Made by a program: the position numbers and the translations under genes. DNA of 47,854 nt from Syntrophomonas sp. (GTDB taxonomy: Bacteria > Bacillota > Syntrophomonadia > Syntrophomonadales > Syntrophomonadaceae). Below the pieces are notes generated by a model. The model was not told the origin of the DNA. It did not search any database and worked only from the letters and a program-made list of their open reading frames with translations. The stretch is from NCBI GenBank assembly GCA_003558625.1, contig PWPP01000007.1, positions 1 through 47,854 on the forward strand, written 5' to 3'. Numbering within the stretch: the stretch's first letter is position 1; the number at the start of each line of letters is the position of its first letter. Shown here piece after piece: positions 1 to 8,901 of this stretch.

Positions 1-95
1 GAATAATCAAGCATAAACGCGCCACGCATAAAATATGGCTTATGATGCCATTTATATAACCATATACACTGAAAATTAATATTATATTCAAACAC

Positions 96-145
96 AATGC
101 ATTTTATAAAAAGGCGAAAAACCTATTTTATAAGGTGCATTTTTT
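96..145 (+). terminator. Long hairpin with T-tract, probable terminator of an upstream gene
   Basis: Bases 96-114 pair with 122-141 to give a stem of about 19 bp, with two G-T wobbles, one bulged A at 125 and a 7-nt loop at 115-121. A run of T (140-145) follows. No gene is visible before it in the window, so it probably ends a transcript that begins to the left. Confidence 0.6.
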
Positions 146-508
146 CATGGGGTCAGATTACACCCAAAAAAAGATTGTGAAGCATATCACTTAGTCGAAT
201 TATGCAGGTAAAACAACAAAGCATTCCGTAGCTAGAGAAAGGAATCACAAAATGGGTTATACTAAACACAGAAAAAGCGCGTTGTGAAGAAATGAAGGAG
301 GGAGGTTCATTTTTCTAGAAAAACGGTTAAACAGAGAACGGAAGTTTTTACTAGAAGTCAAAGTTTAAAAACAGCCTTGAGCGTGTAAGGACAAAACAGT
401 CTCGATAAAAAGAGTTGTTGAGGACCGGATGGTAATAAGAAATCATTAAGACGGAATATGTCGAAAGGTGTTGAGTAGGCAAAAATAATTAAGATTGGAG
501 GGATAAAG
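146..508. other. Non-coding stretch upstream of the AAA+ ATPase gene
   Basis: No reading frame with a convincing start is seen on either strand. The only clear signal is the SD GGAGGG at 497-502, six bases before the ATG at 509. No good -35/-10 pair was identified, so the promoter of the 509-3513 pair is not assigned. Confidence 0.5.
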
Positions 509-1726
509 ATGATACCTTTTTATAAATTAGAAAGATACGAAGGTAACGAAACCCTTTTTGATTTGGTTATGATGTCAGTGGTGTCTTCCTATGCTGGTGA
601 ACCATTGCACATACATGCTGAAGGACTCCGGGGTACCGGCAAAACAACTATAATGAGAGCGTCTAAAGATATTTTGCCCCAAATCACCCGGATTAAAGAC
701 TGTGTTTATAATTGTGATCCTGATCATCCTCATTGCCCTCATCATAGAAATATGAACCAGGACCGGCTGGATGCAATAGGGACAGAAGAAATCAGTATGC
801 CATTTTTAGAAATATCTCATTCTGCAAAAATCGGCACCGTAGCCGGAAGTATAGACCTGGGTAAATTGACTGACACCAACAATCCAGAGGCGCAGCTGCT
901 ACCGGGACTTATTCCCCAGGCGCACCGGGGCATCCTGTTTATTGACGAAATAAACCGGTTAGCAGATACGTCGCCGGAGTTAACCGATATTTTATTAGAT
1001 GTTATGGGAAACAAACCCGGGCATATCCAGATCGAAGAAGCCGGCTTGCCGGTTATTGATATTCAGGTAAGTGTATCGGTGTGGGCCGCTTCCAACCCTG
1101 ATGAAGAACCGGGGCCCCTGGAAGATATCCGGCGGCAGCTTTCCGATCGTTTCGATATGGTGTGTTACATGGGCCGGCCTACTTCCGTGGATGTTTTAGC
1201 GCATATTCTGGAAGGAAATGCTTATCAGCATAAGATTAAACGGCAGAACAAAAAGGAAAAAAGAGTGGAAGATTATGCTGAGAACGAGGCGTTTCGTCAT
1301 AAAATTATAACCTGGGGAACTAGATATCAGGCCGAGGAGCTATCCGATTATCTGCGCAACTTTATTGCGCGGCTATATGTAAAGCATAACCTGGAAAGTA
1401 TCCGGGCTATTGAAGCCATGCAGCAGGGAGCTGTTTTACGCGGCATTATCAGGAACCGGGAGAAAACATTGATTAATGATGTGACCGATCTCATACCACT
1501 GGTTCTTAAACACCGGGTTGATGGTGATACATTAGTGAAGATGATCAATGATATTGATAAAAAAGGTGCTCGCGACAGCATCCTTAGCTTTAAAGGGAAA
1601 AACGCTAAGAACAAGTCCAGAGAGGCTGAGGAAGAAGAATATTTCACTCATAATGCGAAACCATTGCGGGATATGCCTAGAGATCGATTGATAAACACTG
1701 AGAAAAGTCTTAATCCCGCAGATTAA
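509..1726 (+). CDS. BchI/ChlI-like AAA+ ATPase (magnesium-chelatase subunit I family)
   Basis: AAA+ ATPase of 405 residues. Walker A is G39-x4-G44-K45-T46 and Walker B ends in D146-E147 (hydrophobic strand then DEIN). A Cys/His-rich insert (around residues 72-86, CxxxC then HCxHH) could bind metal. The C-terminal part is the helical lid, followed by a charged tail. The VWA partner starts 20 bp downstream, the usual BchI/BchD arrangement in which a hexameric AAA+ ring works with a VWA subunit. No chlorophyll or cobalamin chelatase large subunit is nearby, so the substrate is unknown; a MoxR-like chaperone role on a metalloenzyme is equally possible. Start chosen from SD GGAGGG at 497-502. Confidence 0.8.
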   Translation: MIPFYKLERYEGNETLFDLVMMSVVSSYAGEPLHIHAEGLRGTGKTTIMRASKDILPQITRIKDCVYNCDPDHPHCPHHRNMNQDRLDAIGTEEISMPFLEISHSAKIGTVAGSIDLGKLTDTNNPEAQLLPGLIPQAHRGILFIDEINRLADTSPELTDILLDVMGNKPGHIQIEEAGLPVIDIQVSVSVWAASNPDEEPGPLEDIRRQLSDRFDMVCYMGRPTSVDVLAHILEGNAYQHKIKRQNKKEKRVEDYAENEAFRHKIITWGTRYQAEELSDYLRNFIARLYVKHNLESIRAIEAMQQGAVLRGIIRNREKTLINDVTDLIPLVLKHRVDGDTLVKMINDIDKKGARDSILSFKGKNAKNKSREAEEEEYFTHNAKPLRDMPRDRLINTEKSLNPAD

Positions 1727-1746
1727 TAGAAGGGAGGCGTGGCCTT

Positions 1747-3513
1747 ATGATCAGCAGGCAGAGTAACATTGATAAGGCAGCGTCGGTAGGCAATTATCTT
1801 AATTTATATTTTTCACAAAACCAGGGTGTGCGGCTGGGGGAAAGCACCGTCGCCAGCCGTAAAGCCCATAGTAAAATGCCCGAGAAAAGGATTAAAGGGC
1901 AGATTAAGATTCTCATTAACAAAGACGCAGGCAAGACCTATCTGGATTTTGTCGATGAGGACCAGGTAGTACATGTAGATGTATACCATAAACCGGGAAG
2001 TATTGATCCAATAAAAGCTGCCAAAGCAATTTTTGCGGCTATTGAGCTGTATTTTCTGGAAAAAGAACCACGATTGGAATATGCCGAAGATGAGCGTTTT
2101 AAAATCGTAACCGACTTTGCCCATAAAATCTTTATCTCTACCAACCAGGGCAAAGGGACTCTATTAGAGCTGTTTCAGAACACCGTAAATCATTTTACGG
2201 CTGGAGATGAAGGGAAAGACCATATCCATGTTTTATTGCGGCTAAAACGAGAAGACTATTTTATCGTTTATATTGTGGCTGAAGCCCTGGAAGCAGTCAT
2301 CTTAGATGCCGGGTTAGAGCTGGCCAAGGTTCGCAATGTAATTCATGATAAGCAGAAACAGCAGGAAGAACAGTTTGCCGGTTATATAAGCCTGCCCTGG
2401 AAAAAAATCAAAGGGCAGAGCACAGCGGTGTTGGCGGAAAAAGAAAATGTAAACCAGCTGGTAATGAAATTAGCGGAAAAGTTTGGTGGAGTAGATGAAA
2501 TCAATGAATTTTTACAAGCCTATTCCAGCAATATTCTAAAGCGAAAAGGCGTGGACCAACAAAAGAAAAAATGGGGCGATGTTGAACACTATGTGGACCA
2601 GTTAAAAGAACTGGGATTAATGAAAGATACCCTATTTGGCGTGGTGTTGACAAAACCGGGAGCGATACTAAAAGAATATACCATGAAACATAAACTGGAA
2701 TTAGAAACCCAGATCAGAAGAAATATGCGAAAAATGCCCGGGGGTGGGAGCAGCAGATTTCGCAAATTTGGGGAGAGTGAACAGAAAAGTGCTAAGATCG
2801 AGTTTCTTAATCGAAACAAAACCATAAACCAACCGCATAAAAACTGGTCCGGAGATTTAGCCGTTCCCCAAAGTGTCTTGCAGGCTAAAAAGAATTCCTT
2901 TTTAAGAGGAGAATCCCGCTTATCGATGAAAAAGGAAGATCTGCACTATTATGCGAAAAAAAGCTATGTACCCATTGACATCTGCCTGTTAATGGATGCC
3001 AGTGGTAGCATGGCCGGAGATAAACGCCAGGCCGCATGTTACCTGGCGGAACATATGTTGTTAAGCGGCAAGGAAAAAGTAGCCGTGGTCACATTTCAGG
3101 AAAGAAGCAGCCAGGTGGCAGTTCCTTTTACCCGGGACCAGCGGCTGCTGAAAAAAGGCCTTAACTCCATTAGTCCTGCCGGCTTGACCCCCCTGGCTGA
3201 TGGCATTATGACCGCGGTGAAGCATATCCGGGAAAGCAAAATAAGAAACCCTTTGTTGGTATTGATTACTGATGGTATTCCCAATACTTCTTTATGGACC
3301 AATGATGCACAAATGGATGCCCTAACTGCTGCCGAAAAAATCTTCGAGGACAATATCCGCGTTATATGTATCGGGGTAGAATCCAATGCGCTCTTCTTAG
3401 AGAAGCTTTCCCGGCAAGCCCGGGGAACACTATACCTGGTAGACGACTTAAACCGGGACAATCTGATCAATATTGTGCGGTATGAAAAGAAAACCATGCT
3501 CAAAGAAAAATAG
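1747..3513 (+). CDS. VWA-domain protein, BchD/ChlD-like partner of the AAA+ ATPase
   Basis: 588 residues with a C-terminal von Willebrand A domain. The MIDAS motif DASGS lies at residues 417-421, and a LITDG strand further on supplies the second metal-site acidic residue. The N-terminal ~400 residues are charged, partly helical and not assigned to a known fold. The Mg-chelatase D subunit family pairs an AAA+-like region with such a VWA domain, but no intact Walker motifs are visible here, so the ATPase activity should come from the upstream gene. SD GGAGGCG precedes the ATG. The two genes almost certainly form one transcript; function beyond metal-dependent protein remodelling is not inferable. 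Confidence 0.75.
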   Translation: MISRQSNIDKAASVGNYLNLYFSQNQGVRLGESTVASRKAHSKMPEKRIKGQIKILINKDAGKTYLDFVDEDQVVHVDVYHKPGSIDPIKAAKAIFAAIELYFLEKEPRLEYAEDERFKIVTDFAHKIFISTNQGKGTLLELFQNTVNHFTAGDEGKDHIHVLLRLKREDYFIVYIVAEALEAVILDAGLELAKVRNVIHDKQKQQEEQFAGYISLPWKKIKGQSTAVLAEKENVNQLVMKLAEKFGGVDEINEFLQAYSSNILKRKGVDQQKKKWGDVEHYVDQLKELGLMKDTLFGVVLTKPGAILKEYTMKHKLELETQIRRNMRKMPGGGSSRFRKFGESEQKSAKIEFLNRNKTINQPHKNWSGDLAVPQSVLQAKKNSFLRGESRLSMKKEDLHYYAKKSYVPIDICLLMDASGSMAGDKRQAACYLAEHMLLSGKEKVAVVTFQERSSQVAVPFTRDQRLLKKGLNSISPAGLTPLADGIMTAVKHIRESKIRNPLLVLITDGIPNTSLWTNDAQMDALTAAEKIFEDNIRVICIGVESNALFLEKLSRQARGTLYLVDDLNRDNLINIVRYEKKTMLKEK

Positions 3514-3549
3514 CCGGTGATACAAAAATACAACAAATTAATTTTTATA

Positions 3550-3579
3550 TTGACAATATTCTACAAGCTATTGTATTAT
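3550..3579 (+). promoter_or_regulatory. Strong sigma-A-type promoter before a short terminated transcript
   Basis: TTGACA at 3550-3555 is a perfect -35 box. An 18-bp spacer leads to TATTAT at 3574-3579, five of six matches to the -10 consensus; TATACT overlaps at 3577-3582. A start around 3587 is expected. No gene follows before the terminator at 3646-3672. Confidence 0.6.
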
Positions 3580-3586
3580 ACTAATA

Positions 3587-3672
3587 ACAGTGTTTGTGTT
3601 AACATTCACTAATCAAATTGTCTTAATAACTCCTCCTTCGTAAAAGAGCGTCACCGACGCTCCTTTTTTTTT
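3587..3672 (+). ncRNA. Candidate small RNA (about 85 nt) with a C-rich anti-SD-like segment
   Basis: The interval is bounded by the promoter at 3550-3579 and a perfect intrinsic terminator at 3646-3672. It holds no start codon preceded by an SD. A single-stranded ACTCCTCCTT segment just before the terminator stem is complementary to GGAGG-type ribosome binding sites, as in many Bacillota trans-acting sRNAs. I do not recognise the RNA family. A short terminated leader with no downstream gene is the alternative, but murI is about 360 bases away. Confidence 0.45.
3646..3672 (+). terminator. Rho-independent terminator
   Basis: GAGCGTC (3646-3652) pairs perfectly with GACGCTC (3656-3662) across a 3-nt ACC loop, followed by C and nine T residues. 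It can end both the candidate small RNA and read-through from the ATPase/VWA operon. Confidence 0.9.
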
Positions 3673-4019
3673 GTTTTTCTGGAGGGCGTAGTGTGGAGGT
3701 TACCAGGGTTACCTTTAACTGCGCATTGCAATTTCCCCATAAATCCATCTTAAAACCGTAAACGAAGCCGGGCAGAAACACTGACCAAGGACAATAAAAC
3801 CCTTAGTAGATATGAAAAGGCCCCGCTATTTTTCTATGGTGCCCAGGAGCATATCCTTCACCCATGGCTTTGGTGCTTTTATGGATTCAACCATCTTATA
3901 GTGGCATATAGAGGTCAAAAATGATACAGTAATTTAGAAAGCTTTCCGTTATACATAAAAAAAACCGCAGGGCGGAGAAATAATGCACGGGAGATCCCGT
4001 TTGACAGGTTATGAATAAT
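3673..4019. other. Intergenic stretch before the racemase gene
   Basis: No convincing gene. A 23-codon frame begins with GTG shortly after a GGAGG near 3690, and a 22-codon frame runs on the minus strand at about 3825-3900; neither has supporting features. A CCGC/GCGG hairpin next to a run of A (3959-3978) would act as a weak minus-strand terminator. Confidence 0.4.
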
Positions 4020-4032
4020 GAGGTGTTTGGTT

Positions 4033-4854
4033 TTGGCAGATAACAGACCAATCGGTATTTTTGATTCAGGAGTGGGAGGATTAACACTGGTTAAGAGCCT
4101 CATGGAAACACTGCCTGACGAAAGATTCATTTATTTTGGGGATACAGCCCATGTCCCTTATGGCAATAAAACTGAAGCCCAGTTGTTTCAATATGCCCAT
4201 AAGATCATTGCCTTTTTGTTGGGGAAAAAGGTGAAAGCGATTGTCGCTGCCTGCGGAACCCATTCCAGCATAACCCTGCCCCGTCTGAAAGAAATGTATC
4301 CGCTGCCCATTATGGGAGTTGTACTACCGGGAGCTATAGCGGCCGCCAGAGTAACCCGAAAAGGAAATATTGGGGTCCTTGCCACCCAGGCTACGGTAAA
4401 CAGTCTTGCCTATAGCCATTGTCTGCATGACATCAATCCCGGCTTTAAGGTTATTGAAGTGGCTTGTCCCCGCTTTGTGCCCCTCATAGAAAACGGGGAT
4501 TTAACAGGTACAGAAATTCGCGGGGCGGTTGAAGAGTATCTGGCAACGATTATAGAGCACCAGGTAGATACCCTGATTTTAGGCTGCACTCATTATCCTT
4601 TTTTAGCCCCGTTGATCAAAGAGTATGCCGGATGTGAGATCCAGCTGGTAGATCCTGCCTATGAAACCGTAGCTGAATTAAAAGAATTGTTACAGCAAAT
4701 GGATTTATGCTACCAGGACAATCATGAGCATATAAATCTGGGGTGCAGGGAATTTTTTGTCAGCGGAAATGATGCTTCTTTTTATAATGTAGGTAAAAAT
4801 CTGGTAGGGGATATCTTGGGGGAAGTGAAAAAGGCAAGATGGGTTGAGGAATAA
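4033..4854 (+). CDS. murI: Glutamate racemase family protein with a diverged first catalytic motif
   Basis: 273 residues of the aspartate/glutamate racemase superfamily. Glutamate racemase makes D-glutamate for peptidoglycan using two cysteine acid/base residues. The N-terminal FDSGVGGLT motif (D11) and GDTAHVPYG are canonical, as is the second cysteine motif LGCTHYP (C185). The first is ACGTHSS around C74, where the family norm is ACNTASA, so both cysteines remain but two substrate-contacting neighbours differ. The TTG at 4033 lies 7 nt after GAGGTG (4020-4025) and gives the usual MADNRPIGIFDSG start; the ATG at 4018 has poor SD support. The stop nearly abuts the HgdB-like gene, so it may serve that operon, not only the cell wall. 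Confidence 0.8.
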   Translation: MADNRPIGIFDSGVGGLTLVKSLMETLPDERFIYFGDTAHVPYGNKTEAQLFQYAHKIIAFLLGKKVKAIVAACGTHSSITLPRLKEMYPLPIMGVVLPGAIAAARVTRKGNIGVLATQATVNSLAYSHCLHDINPGFKVIEVACPRFVPLIENGDLTGTEIRGAVEEYLATIIEHQVDTLILGCTHYPFLAPLIKEYAGCEIQLVDPAYETVAELKELLQQMDLCYQDNHEHINLGCREFFVSGNDASFYNVGKNLVGDILGEVKKARWVEE

Positions 4855-4856
4855 CG

Positions 4857-5849
4857 ATGAAGAAAATTGGGTTTACCACCAGTATCCCCGTAGAAATCAT
4901 ATATGCTGCCGGACAAGTGCCGGTGGATTTAAACAACCTGTTTATTAATTCCTCCCGGGCCTTGTTCATGCTCGATCTGGCCGAGGAAGCAGGCTATCCC
5001 CGCAATACCTGCGGCTGGATAAAAGGACTATATACTGCCGCCCTGGAAACAGATATCCAGGGGGTCATCGCAGTTATGCAAGGAGACTGCAGCAACACCC
5101 AGGCCTTAATGGAAACTTTGCAGATGCAGGGCAGAGAGATTATCCCCTTTGCCTATCCTTATGATCGCGATCCCGAAATGCTTCGGCTTTATGTTGAAAA
5201 GCTCATGGCATATTTTTCCGTTAACTGGGACCAAGTACTGCAGGCAAAAAAGGATCTGGATCAGATCCGGCAGCACTGCCGGGAACTGGACCGGCTTACC
5301 TGGCAGGAGAACGTGGTCACAGGAGCAGAAAACCATTACTTTTTAGTTAGTTCCAGTGATTTTTTGGGTCAGCCCCAGACATACGAACAGGAAATCAAAG
5401 CTTGTATCCAAATGGCCCGGGAAAGAGAGCCCAACCTTGATGAAGTGCGCCTGGCCTATATGGGCGTGCCACCCATTTTTACCAATTTGTATGAAAGCAT
5501 AGAAGCCATGGGAGCCCGGATTGTGTACAATGAAGTGCAACACCAGTTTTCTATGCCCCATTCCTCAGATCATATACTGGATCAGTACCTGGCATATACT
5601 TATCCCTATGGGGCTTTTGCCCGCTTAAAGGATATCCTGCCAGAACTGGAAAAAAGGAATGTTGACGGCATTATTCATTATACCCAGACCTTTTGTTTCC
5701 GGCAAATTGAGGATATCATTTATCGTTCTCATATTAAAAAGCCCTTTCTCACCCTGGAGGGGGATAAACCCGGCAAAGTAGATGCCCGCACCCGCATGAG
5801 ACTGGAATCTTTTGTGAATATGCTTAAAATGAGAGGTAAGGGCAGGTGA
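4857..5849 (+). CDS. 2-hydroxyacyl-CoA dehydratase D-component (HgdB/BcrC family)
   Basis: 330 residues of the 2-hydroxyglutaryl-CoA dehydratase D-component / benzoyl-CoA reductase subunit family, whose members hold a [4Fe-4S] cluster and use ATP-driven single-electron reduction. The N-terminus (MKKIGFTTSIPVEII, then PVDLNN) is typical. Conserved cysteines lie in NTCGWIK, GDCSNT and QTFCFRQ, consistent with cluster ligands. A true dehydratase needs two such subunits (alpha and beta); only one is encoded here, followed at once by its activator. This single-subunit-plus-activator pair is common in Clostridia and its substrate is usually unknown. It starts 2 bp after the racemase stop. Confidence 0.75.
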   Translation: MKKIGFTTSIPVEIIYAAGQVPVDLNNLFINSSRALFMLDLAEEAGYPRNTCGWIKGLYTAALETDIQGVIAVMQGDCSNTQALMETLQMQGREIIPFAYPYDRDPEMLRLYVEKLMAYFSVNWDQVLQAKKDLDQIRQHCRELDRLTWQENVVTGAENHYFLVSSSDFLGQPQTYEQEIKACIQMAREREPNLDEVRLAYMGVPPIFTNLYESIEAMGARIVYNEVQHQFSMPHSSDHILDQYLAYTYPYGAFARLKDILPELEKRNVDGIIHYTQTFCFRQIEDIIYRSHIKKPFLTLEGDKPGKVDARTRMRLESFVNMLKMRGKGR

Positions 5850-5853
5850 AAGT

Positions 5854-6612
5854 ATGCTGGGGATCGATTTGGGCTCCAGAACCGTTAAAATAGTATTAAT
5901 GAAAAACAGAGAAATAATGGCATGTTCTCTTTATGATACCATTCGTTTTTATCGCCAGTTTAGCCGCTCCAGCCGGGGTAAGTTGCAGCTTGATTTTAAC
6001 GGGTTGAACCTGGACCCGGAAACGGAAATGGTAGCTACGGGATACGGCAAAATAGCAGTAACGATAGCTGGGGCCCAAAAAATTCCTGAAATTCAGGCCC
6101 ATGCTTTTGGTGCGCTTTTCCAAAGCCGTTGTGAAAACTTTACCCTCCTGGATATTGGAGGGCAGGACACCAAGGTGATTCAGGTTCAAAAAGGTGATAT
6201 TGTGGATTTTGCCACCAATGACCGTTGTGCAGCCGGGTCAGGGCGTTATTTGGAAAATATGGCCTCGGTTTTAGAAATAAACTGGGAACAACTCTCCTCA
6301 TACGACCAAAACCCGGTGGAATTGAATGCCACATGTGCGATTTTTGGTGAAACCGAACTGATTGCCCGGATTGTCGAAGGCCACCCCACATCCCATTTGG
6401 CGGCCGGGGTTAATTATGCCGTTTTCAAGCGGGTTGCTCCCTTATTGAAAAAATTATACAGTGACACCATCATCTTATCGGGAGGCGGGGCGTTAAACCC
6501 GGCACTGGTCAGAATGATCCGGGAAGAGACCGGCTGTCAGGTACTGCCCATAAAAGAGCCTCGATTAAACGGAGCTATTGGCTGCTGTGTATGGGGACAG
6601 GGATGGAAATAA
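5854..6612 (+). CDS. 2-hydroxyacyl-CoA dehydratase activator ATPase (HgdC/BadF family)
   Basis: 252 residues of the BadF/BadG/BcrA/BcrD ASKHA ATPase family. The phosphate-1 motif GIDLGSRTVK is at the N-terminus and the phosphate-2 motif DIGGQDTK in the middle. DRCAAGSG and NATCAIFGETE supply the two cysteines that coordinate the [4Fe-4S] cluster at the homodimer interface. The C-terminal LSGGGALN is the adenosine motif. The protein would transfer low-potential electrons to the upstream HgdB-like partner on ATP hydrolysis. It starts 4 bp after that gene, so translational coupling is likely. Confidence 0.85.
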   Translation: MLGIDLGSRTVKIVLMKNREIMACSLYDTIRFYRQFSRSSRGKLQLDFNGLNLDPETEMVATGYGKIAVTIAGAQKIPEIQAHAFGALFQSRCENFTLLDIGGQDTKVIQVQKGDIVDFATNDRCAAGSGRYLENMASVLEINWEQLSSYDQNPVELNATCAIFGETELIARIVEGHPTSHLAAGVNYAVFKRVAPLLKKLYSDTIILSGGGALNPALVRMIREETGCQVLPIKEPRLNGAIGCCVWGQGWK

Positions 6613-6713
6613 TGGATCCCCAGGGCAATCTTTATCACCTGAGGTAGTTGTGAGAAACCATATCAGGAAAAACCCATGCCGGAGTTCAGGCAACGATTAT
6701 GGAGATCGGACTT

Positions 6714-7556
6714 ATGCGAGCTATTCATGTACAAGACATCTACAAAGCCATTGAACAGGCCTTACTGGACATCAATACCCGGCTGCCGCCGGATATTTTG
6801 GCGGCCGTTAAGCACGCCATAAAGAAAGAAAACACAGAGCGGGCCCGAAAGTTCTTGCAGATAATTGTTGAAAATGACGAACTGGCCCACCGGGAAAAAC
6901 TACCTTTATGCCAGGATACTGGCATGGTGATGGTGAACCTGGAAATCGGGCAGGAAGTTTCCCTGGTGGGAGGAGATCTGACTGCTGCTGTAAACCGGGG
7001 CATCAGGGAGGCCTATAAAAAAGGCTATTTTAGGCCTTCTATAGTTCATGATCCTATTGAGCGAATTAATACCGGGGATAATACTCCCGGTATAATCTAT
7101 GTTAATATTGTGCCGGGAAAACAGTTGCATATCGAAATTATGGTCAAGGGAGCAGGTAGTGAAAATATGAGCCAGGTACGTATGCTTCAACCGTCTGCAG
7201 GGCTTCCGGGAATAAAAACCTTTGTTATGGAAGTCATTAAAGAAGCAGGTGCTAATGCCTGTCCCCCCCTTGTTGTTGGAGTGGGCATAGGGGGGAATTT
7301 AGACAAAGCGGCTTTCTTGGCCAAAAAGGCCTTATTCAGAAGACTGGATCAACCCCACCTCCAGGTCGGTATGGCCCTCTTAGAACAAGAATTGTTGTGT
7401 CAAATAAATCAGTTGGGCATAGGTCCCCAGGGAATGGGAGGAGTAACGACTGCCCTGGGAGTAAATATCGAAACTTTTCCCACTCATATCGCATCTATGC
7501 CGGTGGCGGTGAATATCAGCTGTCATTTAAACCGCAGGACACGAATTACAATATAA
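6714..7556 (+). CDS. fumA: Fumarate hydratase class I, alpha subunit
   Basis: 280 residues from the ATG at 6714, chosen because GGAG at 6701-6704 lies the right distance upstream; the ATG at 6699 has no SD. This is the N-terminal half of the oxygen-sensitive [4Fe-4S] class I fumarase, split into two polypeptides as in many anaerobes. Candidate cluster cysteines sit in LCQDTGM, ACPPLVVG and ISCHLNRR. It interconverts fumarate and malate. The beta subunit follows 14 bp later, so the two form an obligate pair. Nothing suggests tartrate dehydratase, though that family cannot be fully excluded by eye. Confidence 0.88.
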   Translation: MRAIHVQDIYKAIEQALLDINTRLPPDILAAVKHAIKKENTERARKFLQIIVENDELAHREKLPLCQDTGMVMVNLEIGQEVSLVGGDLTAAVNRGIREAYKKGYFRPSIVHDPIERINTGDNTPGIIYVNIVPGKQLHIEIMVKGAGSENMSQVRMLQPSAGLPGIKTFVMEVIKEAGANACPPLVVGVGIGGNLDKAAFLAKKALFRRLDQPHLQVGMALLEQELLCQINQLGIGPQGMGGVTTALGVNIETFPTHIASMPVAVNISCHLNRRTRITI

Positions 7557-7570
7557 GGGAGTAAACCCGG

Positions 7571-8167
7571 ATGAAGATCCACAAAATAACCCTTCCCCTG
7601 GAAGATGAATGCCAACTGGCGGAGCTTGAGGCAGGAGACCAGGTGCTAATCAGCGGAACTATTTATGCCGCCCGGGATGCGGTGCATAAAAGAATTTTCC
7701 GGGCCCTGGAATTGGGAGAAAAAATCCCTATGGAACTTGCGGGGCAGGGAATATACTATGTGGGACCTTGCCCTGCTCCCCCGGGCAAGGTGATTGGTTC
7801 TGCCGGTCCTACCACCAGTGGAAGAATGGATCCTTATACCCCTCTATTAATAGAAAAAGGTCTGAAAATCATGGTAGGAAAAGGTGACCGCAATCAAATG
7901 GTAGTGGCGGCCATGAAAAGGCATGGTGCGGTTTACCTGGCTGCTCCGGGCGGGGCAGGGGCTTACTTGTCTCAATATATAAAAAAGGCAGAAATTATAG
8001 CCTATCCCGATTTAGGGCCCGAAGCTCTGGTGAAAATGGAAGTTGAAGCATTACCCTGCCTGGTGGCCATTGATACCCGGGGACATAATGTCTATCACCA
8101 ATATGATAAAAAGGGAACAGAAAAACTGGAGGTAAATGTATGGAACAGCGAAACAACCGCAGATTAA
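7571..8167 (+). CDS. fumB: Fumarate hydratase class I, beta subunit
   Basis: 198 residues matching the C-terminal (beta) domain of class I fumarase/tartrate dehydratase. The opening swivel-type region leads to ISGTIYAARDAVHKR and then YVGPCPAPPGKVIGSAGPTTSGRMD, the family signature that contributes to the active site. With the alpha subunit it completes the fumarase. Its 3' end overlaps the rph start by 28 nt, so the fumarase and RNase PH genes share a transcript. Confidence 0.88.
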   Translation: MKIHKITLPLEDECQLAELEAGDQVLISGTIYAARDAVHKRIFRALELGEKIPMELAGQGIYYVGPCPAPPGKVIGSAGPTTSGRMDPYTPLLIEKGLKIMVGKGDRNQMVVAAMKRHGAVYLAAPGGAGAYLSQYIKKAEIIAYPDLGPEALVKMEVEALPCLVAIDTRGHNVYHQYDKKGTEKLEVNVWNSETTAD

Positions 8168-8901
8168 TAGATCAGATACGGCCTACAGAGATTATACCCG
8201 GCTTCTTAAAAAATCCTGCCGGGTCGGCTCTGGTAAAAAATGGGGACACCCTGGTCTTATGTTCAGCCATGGTAGAAGAAAAAATACCGCCATTTTTAAA
8301 AGGCAGTGGGTCCGGGTGGGTTACTGCAGAATACTCTCTCCTGCCTGCTTCTACTGAGCCCCGTCACCACCGGGAAGTAAACCGGGGTAGGATTGGCGGC
8401 CGGACCTCTGAGATCCAGCGTTTGATCGGGCGGTCCCTGCGCGCTGCTGTTGACCTCAAAGCATTGGGGGAAAGAACGGTTTGGATAGATTGTGATGTCA
8501 TTCAGGCAGATGGCGGAACCAGAACTGCTTCCATCAATGGAGGGTTTATAGCTCTTTATCTGGCTTTAGCCAAATTACAGCAGCAGGGTCTGATAACTCA
8601 AATCCCGGTTAAGGATTATATAGCGGCTATCAGTGTGGGTAAAATCGGAGGACATATCTTATTAGATTTGGATTACCGTGAAGACGCCGCCGCAGATGTG
8701 GACATGAACATCGTGATGACCGGCGCGGGTGAATATGTCGAGATACAGGGAACAGCGGAAGGAAAAACCTACAGCCGGGAGGAATTGGCTCAACTGTTGG
8801 CCCTGGCGGAAAAAGGGATTCGGGATGTTATTTCAATTCAGAAATCCATCATAGGAGATTTAAACCATGGTGAAGAAAATTCTTCTGGCCACCAGAAATA
8901 A
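8140..8901 (+). CDS. rph: Ribonuclease PH
   Basis: 253 residues, the normal length for RNase PH, a phosphorolytic 3'-5' exoribonuclease that trims tRNA 3' ends. Family motifs are clear: SALVKNGDT near the N-terminus, PRHHREVNRGRIGGRTSEIQRLIGRSLRA for substrate and phosphate binding, and DCDVIQADGGTRTASI for the hexamer core. The ATG follows GGAGG inside the end of fumB. The 3' end overlaps rdgB by 35 nt, giving the rph-rdgB pair common in Bacillota. Confidence 0.95.
   Translation: MEQRNNRRLIDQIRPTEIIPGFLKNPAGSALVKNGDTLVLCSAMVEEKIPPFLKGSGSGWVTAEYSLLPASTEPRHHREVNRGRIGGRTSEIQRLIGRSLRAAVDLKALGERTVWIDCDVIQADGGTRTASINGGFIALYLALAKLQQQGLITQIPVKDYIAAISVGKIGGHILLDLDYREDAAADVDMNIVMTGAGEYVEIQGTAEGKTYSREELAQLLALAEKGIRDVISIQKSIIGDLNHGEENSSGHQK

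Noticed and set aside
130..165. GGGGTCAGATTACACC segment, reminiscent of REP/RAYT-type element ends
   Set aside because: Single copy in the window, no transposase and no paired end.
3825..3900. Minus-strand 22-codon frame with a protein-like composition
   Set aside because: No SD, very short and no recognisable family; could be a gene remnant but cannot be supported.
3896..4130. Two minus-strand frames opposite the racemase start
   Set aside because: Opposite the conserved racemase N-terminus, with no SD or family features.
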